64,000 nucleotides of DNA from Acidobacteriota bacterium (GCA_013289955.1 JABCYZ010000001.1:496001-560000); one strand, 5' to 3'. Positions 52,641 through 62,648 are shown, numbered from the stretch's first letter. Program-made: numbers and translations. Notes: generated by a model from the sequence alone, not told the origin.

Positions 52641-53186
52641 ATGAGTGGCGTTGGAGTTTCCTTGAAGACGGAAATGAGGAGTAAGAGCTGGCCAGCGTCT
52701 GCCGAGGATCGTCGGGGCGAGGCAGACCTGAAGTCCGTGTTTCTGCATCCCGGGGAAATATACGCTTCGCTTGAGCCAGCGAACATCACGATCCTTCTCG
52801 GATCGTGCGTAGCGGTTTGCCTCTTCAATGAGCGGTTGTCGGTGGGAGGCGCTACACATTATTTGCTGCCAACGCCCGGGAGCGAGGGATTAGCTTCGCC
52901 GCGATACGGAGATGTTGCCATAAGGCGGCTCTTAGAGGAATTGCATCAACTGGGCAGCCGGAACCAGGACCTTCGCGCATCTGTTTTTGGGGGCGCATCG
53001 ATGTTGCAGGCATTTCGAAGCGGGTCGAGCGGATTGATCGGAAACAAGAATGTGGAGCTGGCACTGGAAGCACTGGCGCGCGAATCGATTTCCATCGAGA
53101 GGCGAGATACGGGCGGCGTCGAAAGCCGGAAGATTACGATGCGGACAGATACCGGCGCGATTTCCCTGAAATTGATCGGAAACTAG
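52641..53186 (+). CDS. cheD: chemoreceptor glutamine deamidase CheD
   Basis: 181 residues from ATG 52641 with GGGGAAG upstream. The catalytic Cys is C56 in ITILLGSCVAVCLFNERL and the His is H73 in GGATHYLLPTP; a Thr completes the triad in this family. FGGASMLQAF and SIERRDTGGVESRKI agree with CheD. The first about 30 residues are an extra unstructured leader. CheD deamidates receptor glutamines and in some species binds CheC or CheY; no cheC is seen here. It ends one base before the cheA start. Confidence 0.92.
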   Translation: MSGVGVSLKTEMRSKSWPASAEDRRGEADLKSVFLHPGEIYASLEPANITILLGSCVAVCLFNERLSVGGATHYLLPTPGSEGLASPRYGDVAIRRLLEELHQLGSRNQDLRASVFGGASMLQAFRSGSSGLIGNKNVELALEALARESISIERRDTGGVESRKITMRTDTGAISLKLIGN

Positions 53187-53187
53187 C

Positions 53188-54837
53188 ATGGAAATTCAGC
53201 GGGACATGATTTTGAAAAGCTTCACGGTGGAAACCGGCGAGGGTCTCGCGCAGATGGAGGAGACCATCCTCGAGCTGGAGGCGCGGCCGGAAGACGGGGA
53301 GTTGATCCAGACGATTTTCCGAGTGGTTCACACGATCAAGGGAAACGCGAGCATTCTGGAACTGCCGAAACTCCAGTCGTTCGCTCACGCCTTCGAAAAC
53401 CTTCTGGATGAAATCAGGAGCCGGAATCTGAGCGTAACGCCGGAAATCATAAACCTGATGCTGGCGTCGCTGGACATCCTGCGGGAGATGGGTGCAGGCG
53501 CCGCGAAGGGCCGGGATGAAACAAGCGCGCGCGCCAGGGAAGTACTGGGCAGGATTTCAAAATGCATCGCGGGCGGCGCGCAATCCGGTTCCACGAGGCT
53601 GGAGGGCGAAAACGGAGCTGCCGCGGAGCCCGGGGCAGTGCGGACGCCTCCTGCGAATGATTCGCTGCGAAGTTTGCGCGTCGATGTCACAAAACTGGAT
53701 CGCTTGTTGGACCTCACCGGCGAAATTGCCATTGCCCGCGGACGAATCGCACAGTTGCTGGAAAACCCGGGCGCGGCCGATCTGGTGGCGATTCGAGAAA
53801 CGGCACGGGCCGCGGATTCCCTGCACACGGAACTTCAGGAACTGGTCTTGAAGGCGCGGATGGTCTCGGTGGGTCCACTCTTTCGGCAGTATTCCCGAAC
53901 TGTGCGTGATCTGGCGAAGGCACACGGCAAGCTAGCCCGCCTAGAAATCGAAGGGGAAGAGGTGGAAGTCGACACATCGGTGATCGAGCACCTAAAAGAT
54001 CCTGTTCTGCACATGATCCGGAACGCGATTGACCACGGAATCGAATTGCCCGCGGTTCGCAAAAGGAAAGGCAAGCCGGCTTCCGGGACACTCACCGTGC
54101 GGGCAGCGCACGAAGCGGGAAGCATCGTGATTGAAGTAAGCGACGATGGGGCGGGATTGAGCCGGGAACGCATTTCTGAGGTTGCGCGGAAGCGAGGAAT
54201 TTTTGCGGAGCCCGAAAAGCTGGGGGAGCAGGAGCTTTTTCAACTGATCTTTGAAGCCGGCTTTTCCACGGCGAGCGCCGTGAGCGATCTGTCGGGGCGC
54301 GGCGTGGGGATGGATGTGGTGCGGCGGAATGTGCAGGCGCTGCGGGGAAATGTGTTTATTACCAGCGAGCCAGGAGCCGGTTCTACGGTTCATATTCGAC
54401 TTCCCTTGACGCTGGCGATCATCGAGGGATTCGGCGTCGGCATTGGGGAGGATACCTATGTGATCCCCGTGGACCAAGTGATCGAGTGCGTGGAGCTGCC
54501 GGCGAGGGAACAAAACGCAGGATGCCGGACAGGGGTGCTCGAGCTTCGCGGCCAGCCTTTGCCGTATGTGCAGCTGCGAGAGCATTTTCAAACCGGCGGC
54601 GCTCGTACGATGCGGCAAAACGTCGTTGTGGTCGAGCATGATTCGAATCGAGCAGGGCTGGCGGTGGACCAGCTCTATGGGGCCACGCAAACGGTGATCA
54701 AGCCGCTGCCGCACGTCTTTCGAAATGTTCCGGGAGTGTCGGGGTCGGCCATTTTGGGAAATGGGCGGGTCGCTTTGATCCTGGATATCCCGGCGCTGAT
54801 GCGAAGTTTTGAAGCGGAAGCGGCGAGGGTCGCTTGA
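53188..54837 (+). CDS. cheA: chemotaxis histidine kinase CheA
   Basis: 549 residues. The P1 (Hpt) domain has the phospho-His H48 in FRVVHTIKGNASILELPKLQ. A short linker of about 45 residues follows, so the CheY/CheB-binding P2 domain seems missing. P3 is VDVTKLDRLLDLTGEIAIAR. P4 carries the N-box HMIRNAIDHGIELP (about residue 277), G1 VSDDGAGLSRE and G2 GRGVGMDVVRRNVQ. P5 is a CheW-like domain from about 415. The kinase would phosphorylate the operon's receiver and CheB. Its size fits a P2-less form. Confidence 0.95.
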   Translation: MEIQRDMILKSFTVETGEGLAQMEETILELEARPEDGELIQTIFRVVHTIKGNASILELPKLQSFAHAFENLLDEIRSRNLSVTPEIINLMLASLDILREMGAGAAKGRDETSARAREVLGRISKCIAGGAQSGSTRLEGENGAAAEPGAVRTPPANDSLRSLRVDVTKLDRLLDLTGEIAIARGRIAQLLENPGAADLVAIRETARAADSLHTELQELVLKARMVSVGPLFRQYSRTVRDLAKAHGKLARLEIEGEEVEVDTSVIEHLKDPVLHMIRNAIDHGIELPAVRKRKGKPASGTLTVRAAHEAGSIVIEVSDDGAGLSRERISEVARKRGIFAEPEKLGEQELFQLIFEAGFSTASAVSDLSGRGVGMDVVRRNVQALRGNVFITSEPGAGSTVHIRLPLTLAIIEGFGVGIGEDTYVIPVDQVIECVELPAREQNAGCRTGVLELRGQPLPYVQLREHFQTGGARTMRQNVVVVEHDSNRAGLAVDQLYGATQTVIKPLPHVFRNVPGVSGSAILGNGRVALILDIPALMRSFEAEAARVA

Positions 54838-54943
54838 TGGGCGAGTGACGGAACTGAGCAGGAGCATCGCGCGGAAAAAAGTACCTCGGTAGGGTTTGGC
54901 GGCCCAGCATAAAGAGATCGCAATTGTTATTGAGGAGAAAATC

Positions 54944-56608
54944 ATGTTCTTGGGAAATCTGAAGATCGGGACCCGGTTGGGGCTGGCGTTCGCCAGCTTG
55001 CTGGTAATGGTTCTGGGCATCATCGGGCTTGCGGTTCTGCGCCTTGAATCGCAGGACGAGCTTCTCGGGAACTTCGCCAACGACCGTGTGCAACAACTGG
55101 TGATCACACATAAGTGGGCCAACTCCTTGCTGGAGACGGGCAACTACATCCGCAACATCTACCTTTTCGACCACGACAAGATGAGCGAACAGCTCGCGCG
55201 TCTGAAAGACTTCAAGAAACTGCGCGCAGGTTACCGGGCAGATTTGGTAAAAACCATCGATACAGAGCAAGGCAAGGAACTCGTAAAAAATGTGATGGAC
55301 GCGCGTAACCGGTACGTACCGCACGAGGACGAATTCATACGGCTTTTGGAAACGAATCATCCGGATGAGGCCAAAAGAGAATTTCTGGAAAAAATCGTCC
55401 CGGAGCAGTCGGCGTATCTGGACGAGATCTACAGGCTGATCGATTACGAAGTGGCGCAGACGGCTGCGGACCGTGACGCGGCAAGGGTAGCGTACACGCG
55501 GGGTCGCGCCATTATCGCGTCGATTGGCGCGCTGGTCACCTTGCTTAGCGCTTTATTTGCCTTTTGGATCACGCGCAGTATCACCCATCCGCTAAAAGCG
55601 GCGGTGGAAATTGCGCGGCAGGTTGCCAAAGGCGATCTGACGGGCAATCTAGAAATCAAAACCAATGACGAGACCGGGCAGTTGCTGGAGTCCTTAAAGC
55701 ACATGAAGGTGAGCCTGACGAATATCGTGGGTGAGGTGCGCAACGGAGCGACGGCGCTGGCTTCCGCAGCCGCGCAAGTCTCAGCTTCCGCTTCGTCACT
55801 ATCGCAGGGATCGAGCGAACAGGCGGCTTCGGTGGAAGAGACGACAGCGAGCCTGGAAGAGATGAGCGCTTCGATCAATCAGAACGCGGAAAACAGCCGG
55901 CAAATGGAACAGATGTCGACCAAAGGCGCGAAGGATGCCGAGGAGAGCGGGCAAGCCGTCCGGGACACGGTCGGCGCAATGGTGTCGATCGCCCAGAGAA
56001 TTTCGATTATCGAGGAGATTGCGTATCAGACCAACCTACTAGCGCTGAATGCGGCGATCGAAGCGGCGCGTGCCGGAGAGCATGGGCGAGGATTCGCGGT
56101 GGTGGCGACGGAAGTCCGGAAGCTGGCGGAGCGCAGCCAGTCGGCAGCAAAGGAAATTGCGGGCCAGGCGGGCGAGAGCGTGAAGGTCGCAGAACGTTCC
56201 GGAGAGTTGCTGGGGACGCTGGTGCCGTCGATTCGGAAGACTGCGGACCTGGTGCAGGAAGTGACGGCGGCCTCGAGGGAGCAGGCTTCCGGAGTCAACC
56301 AGATCAACAAAGCGATGTCGCAGGTGGACCAGGTTACGCAGCGCAACGCTTCCTCCGTCGAGGAACTTTCGAGTGCGGCGGAGGAGATGTCCTCGCAGGC
56401 GGAGGGCATGCAGCAGCTGATGGGGTTTTTCAAGGTCGAGGACGGCCGGGCGGACGCTGTCTCTCCCGGCCCACGGGGACACGAGAGATTGCACCCGCGG
56501 ACCTACCGTCAGAACAGGTCGGGGAGAGACGGACGGTTCTCGGAGGAGGAAGTGGCTTCGAGCAAGGCCAGCGCGAGCGAGGCGGAACGCGACTTCGTGC
56601 GGTTCTAA
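54944..56608 (+). CDS. methyl-accepting chemotaxis protein
   Basis: 554 residues from ATG 54944 behind TGAGGAG. TM1 is about 11-32 ([20 protein letters not shown]). A periplasmic four-helix-bundle (4HB) sensor domain spans about 33-185. TM2 is [20 protein letters not shown], then a HAMP domain ([20 protein letters not shown]). The signalling hairpin carries the universal tip [20 protein letters not shown] and [18 protein letters not shown]. The extreme C-terminus is DFVRF, matching the x-[FHWY]-x-x-[FHWY] docking pentapeptide for CheR/CheB. It is encoded between cheA and cheW. The ligand is unknown; 4HB domains bind small molecules or partner proteins. Confidence 0.95.
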   Translation: MFLGNLKIGTRLGLAFASLLVMVLGIIGLAVLRLESQDELLGNFANDRVQQLVITHKWANSLLETGNYIRNIYLFDHDKMSEQLARLKDFKKLRAGYRADLVKTIDTEQGKELVKNVMDARNRYVPHEDEFIRLLETNHPDEAKREFLEKIVPEQSAYLDEIYRLIDYEVAQTAADRDAARVAYTRGRAIIASIGALVTLLSALFAFWITRSITHPLKAAVEIARQVAKGDLTGNLEIKTNDETGQLLESLKHMKVSLTNIVGEVRNGATALASAAAQVSASASSLSQGSSEQAASVEETTASLEEMSASINQNAENSRQMEQMSTKGAKDAEESGQAVRDTVGAMVSIAQRISIIEEIAYQTNLLALNAAIEAARAGEHGRGFAVVATEVRKLAERSQSAAKEIAGQAGESVKVAERSGELLGTLVPSIRKTADLVQEVTAASREQASGVNQINKAMSQVDQVTQRNASSVEELSSAAEEMSSQAEGMQQLMGFFKVEDGRADAVSPGPRGHERLHPRTYRQNRSGRDGRFSEEEVASSKASASEAERDFVRF

Positions 56609-56620
56609 CGGGAGAGGCCT

Positions 56621-57211
56621 ATGGAATCCGCGATCACAAGAGAAGTTGTCGAACAACAGCAGTACTTGACGTTCCAGATGTCGGCGGAAGAGTACGCCGT
56701 CGAAATCCCTCATGTGCGGGAAATTATTGAATACAGCGCGGTGACGCGGGTGCCGAAAGCGCCGGCATGGATTTCTGGCGTGATCAACGTTCGAGGGAGC
56801 GTTGTGCCAGTAGTGGATCTGGCAGTGAAGTTCGGAGTGGCCGCGCGTCCGGTTACAAAAACGACGTGCATCATCATTCTGGAGATTGAGCTGGATGGCG
56901 AGGACTGCGTCATGGGCGTGATTGCGGATGCCGTGAATGAAGTGACCAGTTTTAGGAAAGAGGACATCGAGAAGGCGCCTACGTTCGGAACGCGGGTGCG
57001 TGCGGAGTATCTGCTGGGGATGGCCAAGATCGGCAAGAAGTTTGCGATGATGCTGGACATTCATAAGGTGCTGTCGGGTGAAGAACTGGTGAGGCTGGGT
57101 GAAGTGCCTCTGCAGGCGGTTCGGGCGGAAGCGGATGGAACAGAGAGAGTTCCGGCGGATGCGCCGACAAACGCCACCGCAAATCCCAGAGCTGGCAAAT
57201 CGAAATCCTAA
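56621..57211 (+). CDS. cheW: chemotaxis coupling protein CheW
   Basis: 196 residues. YLTFQMSAEEYAVEIPHVRE, then VTRVPKAPAWISGVINVRGS and VVPVVDLAVKFGV are the CheW SH3-like folds, with ADAVNEVTSFRKEDIEKAP and LLGMAKIGKKFAMMLDIHKV closing the domain. The C-terminal about 40 residues are an extra disordered tail, making it somewhat longer than usual. It links the receptor to CheA. It follows mcp by 12 bases and precedes cheR by 7. Confidence 0.95.
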   Translation: MESAITREVVEQQQYLTFQMSAEEYAVEIPHVREIIEYSAVTRVPKAPAWISGVINVRGSVVPVVDLAVKFGVAARPVTKTTCIIILEIELDGEDCVMGVIADAVNEVTSFRKEDIEKAPTFGTRVRAEYLLGMAKIGKKFAMMLDIHKVLSGEELVRLGEVPLQAVRAEADGTERVPADAPTNATANPRAGKSKS

Positions 57212-57218
57212 ACGCGGA

Positions 57219-58187
57219 ATGAGCGGTGGGCCCTTGTCACGGTCAAACACAAGCGAAAGTGTGCTGCGAAGCAGTGCCGCTGAGAAACGCGGCGCTGATG
57301 CGCCGGATGTATTCCTGGAATTTCAGCCCAAGACGATAACCGAGGGGGAGTTTCTGCGCTTTCAGGAACTCATTCATCGCGTGTCGGGGATTTGGCTGAC
57401 TCACGCCAAATCGGCGCTGCTGGTCGGCCGGCTTTCGAAACGGTTGCGCCATCTGGGCCTCCGGACGTTCAGCGAATACTATCGCGTGGTGAGGGCGGAC
57501 GCGGAAGAGCAAACGTGCATGCTGGATGCGATCTCGACGAATGAGACGCGTTTTTTTCGTGAACCTGGACAATTCGAATTTCTCAAACAGCGAGTTTTTC
57601 CCCAGTGGCAGGCGGACGTGGCGAGGCGTGTGCGTGCCCGTAAGATCAGGGTGTGGAGCGCTGGGTGCTCGACGGGGCAGGAACCGTATTCGCTGGCGAT
57701 GACTTTGTGCCCGTACTTTCCGGCAGCTGCGGGCTGGGAAGTTGAGATTCTGGCGACGGATTTGTCTCGCCGCGCGCTGGCGGTCGCGCGTGAAGCCACT
57801 TGGGCATATGCGGCGTCGAACGAAATTCCGGAAAACTATTTGAAGGCTTTTATGTTGAGAGGCTGCCGGGGGCAGGAAGGGAAGATCAAGGCGGGGCCGG
57901 AGATTCGCGCGGTGGTGAATTTTGCACGGGTGAACCTGAACGACGCTGCGTATGCGGTGAACGGGCCCTTCGATTTGATCTTTTGCAGAAACGTGCTCAT
58001 CTATTTCGACAGGGAAGACCGGGAAAGAATCGTGCGCCGATTGCTCAGTTATCTTTCCCCGAGCGGCTACTTGTTTGTGGGACACGCGGAGAGCTTGCAC
58101 ACCCTGCATGACCTAGTATGCAGTGTCATCACCACCGTCTACGCTCCCATCGTCAAGGCGAAACCCGAGGCCGATGCTCGACGATAA
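57219..58187 (+). CDS. cheR: chemoreceptor methyltransferase CheR
   Basis: 322 residues from ATG 57219. The N-terminal helical domain is FQELIHRVSGIWLTHAKSAL and LLVGRLSKRLRHLGLRTFSE. DAISTNETRFFREPGQFEFL is a hallmark of CheR. The SAM site is RVWSAGCSTGQEPYSLAMTL, and FDLIFCRNVLIYFDREDRER completes the catalytic domain. It methylates receptor glutamates for adaptation. Its last 14 bases overlap cheB. The predicted tether is the DFVRF end of the MCP in the same operon. Confidence 0.95.
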   Translation: MSGGPLSRSNTSESVLRSSAAEKRGADAPDVFLEFQPKTITEGEFLRFQELIHRVSGIWLTHAKSALLVGRLSKRLRHLGLRTFSEYYRVVRADAEEQTCMLDAISTNETRFFREPGQFEFLKQRVFPQWQADVARRVRARKIRVWSAGCSTGQEPYSLAMTLCPYFPAAAGWEVEILATDLSRRALAVAREATWAYAASNEIPENYLKAFMLRGCRGQEGKIKAGPEIRAVVNFARVNLNDAAYAVNGPFDLIFCRNVLIYFDREDRERIVRRLLSYLSPSGYLFVGHAESLHTLHDLVCSVITTVYAPIVKAKPEADARR

Positions 58188-59259
58188 CGCGGCGCCCCGA
58201 ATCCAGGTTTTGGTTGTGGATGATTCGGCCGTGGTGCGCCAGGTGATGCAGGCGGTGTTATCGCAAGAAAACGATATGGAGGTGACCGTCGCTGCCGACC
58301 CGATCATTGCGCTTCACAAGATGAAGCAGGTTCGTCCCCACGTGATTATTCTGGATCTTGAGATGCCGCAGATGGACGGATTGACGTTTTTGCGAAAGGT
58401 GATGGCGGAGGATCCTATCCCGACTCTAATTTGCTCGAGTGTCGCGGGACGCGGGACGGTGGCGGCGATTCGGGCGCTCGAAGAGGGCGCGATCGGGATT
58501 GTCACCAAGCCAAAGCTCGGAGTGGGGAATTTCTTGCATGAGTCGGCCGTGATGCTGATCGATACGGTGCGCTCGGCAGCGTCCGCCCGGATGCGGAGAC
58601 GAAACGGCTTGGCCATGGCGGCGCCGGAGCGCAAAGCTGCTCCAAGCAAAACCAGTCGGGCCAGCATGGCGGGCAGGGAAGAGAGAATCGTCGCCATGGG
58701 AGCTTCGACGGGGGGAACGGAGGCGCTCGCGAACATTTTGGGTGCGTTGCCGCTAGATTCGCCGGGGATTGTGATTGTGCAGCACATGCCGGAGCAGTTC
58801 ACGGCGGCGTTTGCGAAATGGCTAGATACGAATTGCGCGATTCACGTAAAGGAAGCCGAGGAGGGCGACCGTGTGAAGGCGGGCTGGGCGTATGTGGCAC
58901 CGGGGAACCGGCATTGCACGTTACGGCGCACAAACGGGCATCTCACGATTCAGGTCGGAGATGGGCCACTGGTTTCGCGGCACCGGCCGAGCGTGAATGC
59001 ATTGTTCCGTTCGGTGGCGCAGGCCGCGGGTGACTCGGCGCTGGGCGTGATACTGACGGGCATGGGCGACGACGGGGCGGATGGATTGCTCGAGATGCGC
59101 GCGGCGGGGGCGTTGACGATTGCGCAGAATGAAGCGACTTGCGTTGTGTTTGGTATGCCGAAAGAGGCGATTCGACGTGGTGCGGCGCACAAAGTGCTAG
59201 GGCTCGAGGCAATTCCGGCGGCGGTGGCTAGTTTTGGCATGCACGGTAAGAAAGCGTAG
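58174..59259 (+). CDS. cheB: chemoreceptor methylesterase/deamidase CheB
   Basis: 361 residues from ATG 58174, overlapping cheR. The receiver domain has DD (VLVVDDSAVVRQVMQAVL) and phosphoacceptor D61 (IILDLEMPQMDGLTFLRKVM). The esterase domain has the Ser in IVAMGASTGGTEALANI, the His in VIVQHMPEQFTAAF and the Asp in GVILTGMGDDGADGLLEM. It removes methyl groups from receptors when phosphorylated by CheA. It is the last gene of the operon; the next gene is convergent, 76 bases on. Confidence 0.96.
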   Translation: MLDDNAAPRIQVLVVDDSAVVRQVMQAVLSQENDMEVTVAADPIIALHKMKQVRPHVIILDLEMPQMDGLTFLRKVMAEDPIPTLICSSVAGRGTVAAIRALEEGAIGIVTKPKLGVGNFLHESAVMLIDTVRSAASARMRRRNGLAMAAPERKAAPSKTSRASMAGREERIVAMGASTGGTEALANILGALPLDSPGIVIVQHMPEQFTAAFAKWLDTNCAIHVKEAEEGDRVKAGWAYVAPGNRHCTLRRTNGHLTIQVGDGPLVSRHRPSVNALFRSVAQAAGDSALGVILTGMGDDGADGLLEMRAAGALTIAQNEATCVVFGMPKEAIRRGAAHKVLGLEAIPAAVASFGMHGKKA

Positions 59260-59335
59260 TGAGAAGGCGGAAGAGAGAAGCGGCGGTCAGGAAGCGTTCG
59301 TCTTTCCTGCGGTTTTCTACAATCCTTGTAAACCC

Positions 59336-60190
59336 TCAGTAGGGAGCCACTTCCTCGAGAGAGCGCTCGGCGCTTTGCGTTTGCCGGCCGTTGGAGGTTT
59401 TTTTAAGGGGCGGGCTGGGAAGGGCGGCGACCAGTTTGCGCGTGTATTCGTGTTGAGGAGAGCCAAAAATGGCCTCGGAAGTGCCGCATTCGACGATCTG
59501 TCCTTCGTGGAGGATGCAGATGCGGTGGCAGAGAGCGGCGACGGAGAGGAGGTCGTGGGAGATATACAGGATGGCAGTGTCCAGTTCGCGATTCAGGCGC
59601 GCAAACAGAGTAAGGATTTCGGATTGCGTGATGGGGTCGAGGGCGCTGGTGGCTTCGTCGGCGAGCAGGAGTGCGGGTCGGTGGAGGATGGCCATGGCGA
59701 TAGAGACGCGCTGGCCTTGGCCAACGCTCAGCTGCGAGGGGCGGCGGCGGAGAAATTCCTTGTCGTGCGGAAGGGCGACACTTGTCAAAGCGGATTGGAT
59801 CGACGACTGACCTTCCCTATCGTTTCCTTGCTCGTGGGCCTTCCAGGCTTCGGCGAGCTGGGATCCAATGGAGAGAGCCGGATTCAGAGCCGAGAGCGGG
59901 CTTTGGAGAACGATACTGATTTCCTTGCCGCGGATGGAGCGGAGTCCTTTTTCGGAACATTTTAGAAGATCTTCACCGCGAAACAGAATTTCGCCGTGGA
60001 CCGTCGCTGATTTGGAGGAGAGCAGCCCCATCAGGGCAAGAGAGAGAGTGCTTTTTCCAGAACCGCTCTGGCCAACAAGACCGAGGATTTCCTGGCGCTG
60101 GATGCGCAGGGAAATATTGCGGAGGACGCTGGTTTTGCTGCGGTAGTCCACCGAGAAATTGGCGGCGAGAAGTGGATCCTGAATATTCAT
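59336..60190 (-). CDS. peptide/nickel-type ABC transporter ATP-binding protein
   Basis: 284 residues. Walker A is GLVGQSGSGKSTLSLALMGL, the signature is QLSVGQGQRVSIAMAI, Walker B is LLLADEATSALDP and the switch His is in LYISHDLLSVAAL. The layout matches DppD/OppD. The C-terminal extension is short and differs from the usual Cys-containing oligopeptide domain. Four bases overlap the binding-protein gene. It is the only ATPase in this operon; such importers normally use two, so it may work as a homodimer or with one encoded elsewhere. Confidence 0.92.
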   Translation of the reverse strand: MNIQDPLLAANFSVDYRSKTSVLRNISLRIQRQEILGLVGQSGSGKSTLSLALMGLLSSKSATVHGEILFRGEDLLKCSEKGLRSIRGKEISIVLQSPLSALNPALSIGSQLAEAWKAHEQGNDREGQSSIQSALTSVALPHDKEFLRRRPSQLSVGQGQRVSIAMAILHRPALLLADEATSALDPITQSEILTLFARLNRELDTAILYISHDLLSVAALCHRICILHEGQIVECGTSEAIFGSPQHEYTRKLVAALPSPPLKKTSNGRQTQSAERSLEEVAPY

Positions 60191-61833
60191 TTACTCGCTC
60201 CCATTTCTTGGCTGGGTTTCAGGCGGAGCGTTTCGATGTTCCAAAAAGCTTGGGGATTGAGCGCGACGGGAGCGGCGCCGGAAAGACTGGCGGAGACGGC
60301 TGAGAGTGCGTTCTTGTTAATGAGATAGATGAATGGCTGCTGCTCGGCGACGATCTGCTGGACGCGATCGAATTTGGCTTTGCGGAGTTTTTCGTCGGGA
60401 GTGGAGGCCTGTTCTTGCATAAGTTTGTCGATTTCCGCTTCCCAGGGAGTGGCGGGAGATTTCTGATGGGGGTTCCACTGGTGGTCTTCACCGGAGCTCA
60501 GCCATACAGTCATTTGGCCGTTCGGATCGAGATCGGTGTTGACCAAGCCGAGGAGGCAGGCGTCGTAATCGAATGTGCGGGTGATGCGCTCGATCAGAGA
60601 AGGAAAGTCGAGCGTGACGACTTTCAGGGCGATGCCGATTTCAGAAAGGTCCTGCTGGATCATCGTGGCCATTTTTTCGCGCGTGGTGTTTCCGGAATTA
60701 GTGATGACCGTGAATTCGACGCTATGACCGGCGCTGTCTTTGAGGGTGCCATTTTCAAGGTGGAATCCGCCACGGGAGAGGAGAAGGAGCGCGGCTTGGG
60801 GATCGTGCTTCGGAGCGGGAAGGGAAGTGTTAAACCAGAAATGGTTGGATGGGGAGACGGGGCCGTAGGCTGGTGTGGCGTAACCGTCGAAGACGACGCG
60901 AGCGAGATCGGTGCGATTGATCGAGAGGGAAACGGCCTGGCGGAAGGCGGTCGTTTGGAACCACTTTTTCTTGTAATCGGGGAGGTTGGCGGCGGCAGTT
61001 TGGTTGAACCAGAGTTCTTCGCCATCGAGGCCGGTGCCGGCGTTCCTCGCAACGCCAGGGGAGTCTTTCTGAAGGCGATCAAACTGTTCGGCATCGAGGC
61101 GGTTGATGAGCTGCAGCTCGCCGCGGCGGAAGCGCAGCAGCTCGATGTCGCGGTTGCGTTGAATATCGAGGCGGACCGTTTCGATGTAGGGGAGAGGTTT
61201 ACCCTGGGCGTCGTGTTTCCAGTAATTGAGGTTGCGGCGGAGAAGAACGTAGGAGCCAGGCACGTAGTCGGAAACGTAGTAGGGACCGAGGACGCTCATC
61301 TCTTTTTTCGGGGACTTCGACGAGAGAATGGCGACCTGATCGAAGAGGCGTTCTAGGCCGGCGACGAGAGCGGGAAAGGAGACGACCACGACATCCGGGG
61401 AGGGAGTCTGGACGGCAATGCTGCCTGCGCCGGTTCGAAACGCATCGCCAGTGGCGGAATGCGTTTCGGGATCCATGAGAAGTCTCATGGTGAAGGCTAC
61501 GTCTTCGGAAGAAAAAGGAGTGCCGTCGGAAAAATAGAGCCCTTTGCGAAGATGGAAGGTGATTTTGCGGCCGTCGCGGGAGACTTGCCAGGACTCGGCG
61601 AGAGCGGGTTCGAGAGCCTGCGTCTGCCGGTTGACGCGAATCAAGACGCCGCCGGTCAAATAGCGGACGTTTTCCGAGGCTTCATCATCGACGAGGATGG
61701 GATTAAAGGTCTTGGGCTCGCTGTGGAGACAAAAATGCAATTCCTCACCGGACTGGGCGCGGCCGGCAGGGGTCGAAAACAGGAAGGAGAATAAAGCGAG
61801 CAAAAGAGCCGAAGATCTTCGAGAACATCGCAT
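60187..61833 (-). CDS. extracellular solute-binding protein, family 5 (peptide-type)
   Basis: 548 residues with a signal peptide (SSALLLALFSFLFSTPAGRA) lacking a clear lipobox. The family-5 pattern is seen in LHFCLHSEPKTFNPILVDDE, ALEPALAESWQVSRDGRKIT, FHLRKGLYFSDGTPFSSEDV and KKWFQTTAFRQAVSLSINRT. It should capture a peptide or similar ligand in the periplasm and deliver it to the two permeases. It overlaps the permease gene by one base and the ATPase gene by four. Confidence 0.93.
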   Translation of the reverse strand: MRCSRRSSALLLALFSFLFSTPAGRAQSGEELHFCLHSEPKTFNPILVDDEASENVRYLTGGVLIRVNRQTQALEPALAESWQVSRDGRKITFHLRKGLYFSDGTPFSSEDVAFTMRLLMDPETHSATGDAFRTGAGSIAVQTPSPDVVVVSFPALVAGLERLFDQVAILSSKSPKKEMSVLGPYYVSDYVPGSYVLLRRNLNYWKHDAQGKPLPYIETVRLDIQRNRDIELLRFRRGELQLINRLDAEQFDRLQKDSPGVARNAGTGLDGEELWFNQTAAANLPDYKKKWFQTTAFRQAVSLSINRTDLARVVFDGYATPAYGPVSPSNHFWFNTSLPAPKHDPQAALLLLSRGGFHLENGTLKDSAGHSVEFTVITNSGNTTREKMATMIQQDLSEIGIALKVVTLDFPSLIERITRTFDYDACLLGLVNTDLDPNGQMTVWLSSGEDHQWNPHQKSPATPWEAEIDKLMQEQASTPDEKLRKAKFDRVQQIVAEQQPFIYLINKNALSAVSASLSGAAPVALNPQAFWNIETLRLKPSQEMGASK

Positions 61834-62648
61834 CAGGCAATTTCCTCCGAACCGGGAAAAATAAATTGAAAACAGATAACGGTGTGAACCAGGACGAGTA
61901 ACGGAACAAGACGCCAGGGGTTGGCGGCCATGGCGGAAAAATCCTCGGAACCGCGAAGCAGATTTCCCCAGGATGGCAATGGCTCCATCACTCCCAGACC
62001 CAACATGCTCAGAGTGGCTTCGGTCAGAATGAAAAGCGGGATCGAAATCCAGAATTGTGCCAAAAAAACGGGGCGAAGACAGGGAAGCACTTGATGAAAC
62101 AAGATTTGAGAGCGGCGATAGCCGAGCGCCTGGGCGAGGAGAAGGTGGTCGGAGTCTCGCAAATCACGGGAAGCTGCCCAAACCACACGCACGGAGGCAG
62201 GCCAACCGATAAGGCCCAAAGCAAGGAATGTGGCGATGACGGACAGAACGGGAGAAACGTCGAGAGGCAAGACCGAGCGAAGAGCAATCAGGACGAAAAG
62301 AAGCGGCAACGACATGGAAAGGTCAGCGCAGGCAAGGATGATCTTTTCGAGCCAGCCGCCGCGGAGTCCCGCGATGGCGCCGAGGATAGCGGCAATGATC
62401 GAGGCGATGAGCGCGGCAGCCGGGGCCAACAAGAGCGAAACCCGGGTGCCATAAACGAGGCGGGTGAAGAGATCTCGGCCCAGGGCATCGGTGCCGAGCC
62501 AGTGTGCCGCCGAGGGAGCGGCATTGGGGATGCCGCGAAACTGGTGAGCATAGGAATACGGCGTGAAGCTGCCTGCGAACAGGCCCAGAGCCAGAGTGGC
62601 AAGCAGGGCGCCTCGGCAAAGAAAGCGAAGAGCGCGCCGGACTTTCAC
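61833..62648 (-). CDS. peptide-type ABC transporter permease (DppC-like)
   Basis: 271 residues with about six membrane helices. HWLGTDALGRDLFTRLVYGT is the DppC/OppC hallmark, followed by LLLAPAAALIASIIAAILGA. The ATPase-contact EAA loop is visible in LLAQALGYRRSQILFHQVLP. The N-terminus is shorter than in many OppC proteins. It overlaps the second permease gene by four bases and forms the channel together with it. Confidence 0.93.
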   Translation of the reverse strand: MKVRRALRFLCRGALLATLALGLFAGSFTPYSYAHQFRGIPNAAPSAAHWLGTDALGRDLFTRLVYGTRVSLLLAPAAALIASIIAAILGAIAGLRGGWLEKIILACADLSMSLPLLFVLIALRSVLPLDVSPVLSVIATFLALGLIGWPASVRVVWAASRDLRDSDHLLLAQALGYRRSQILFHQVLPCLRPVFLAQFWISIPLFILTEATLSMLGLGVMEPLPSWGNLLRGSEDFSAMAANPWRLVPLLVLVHTVICFQFIFPGSEEIA

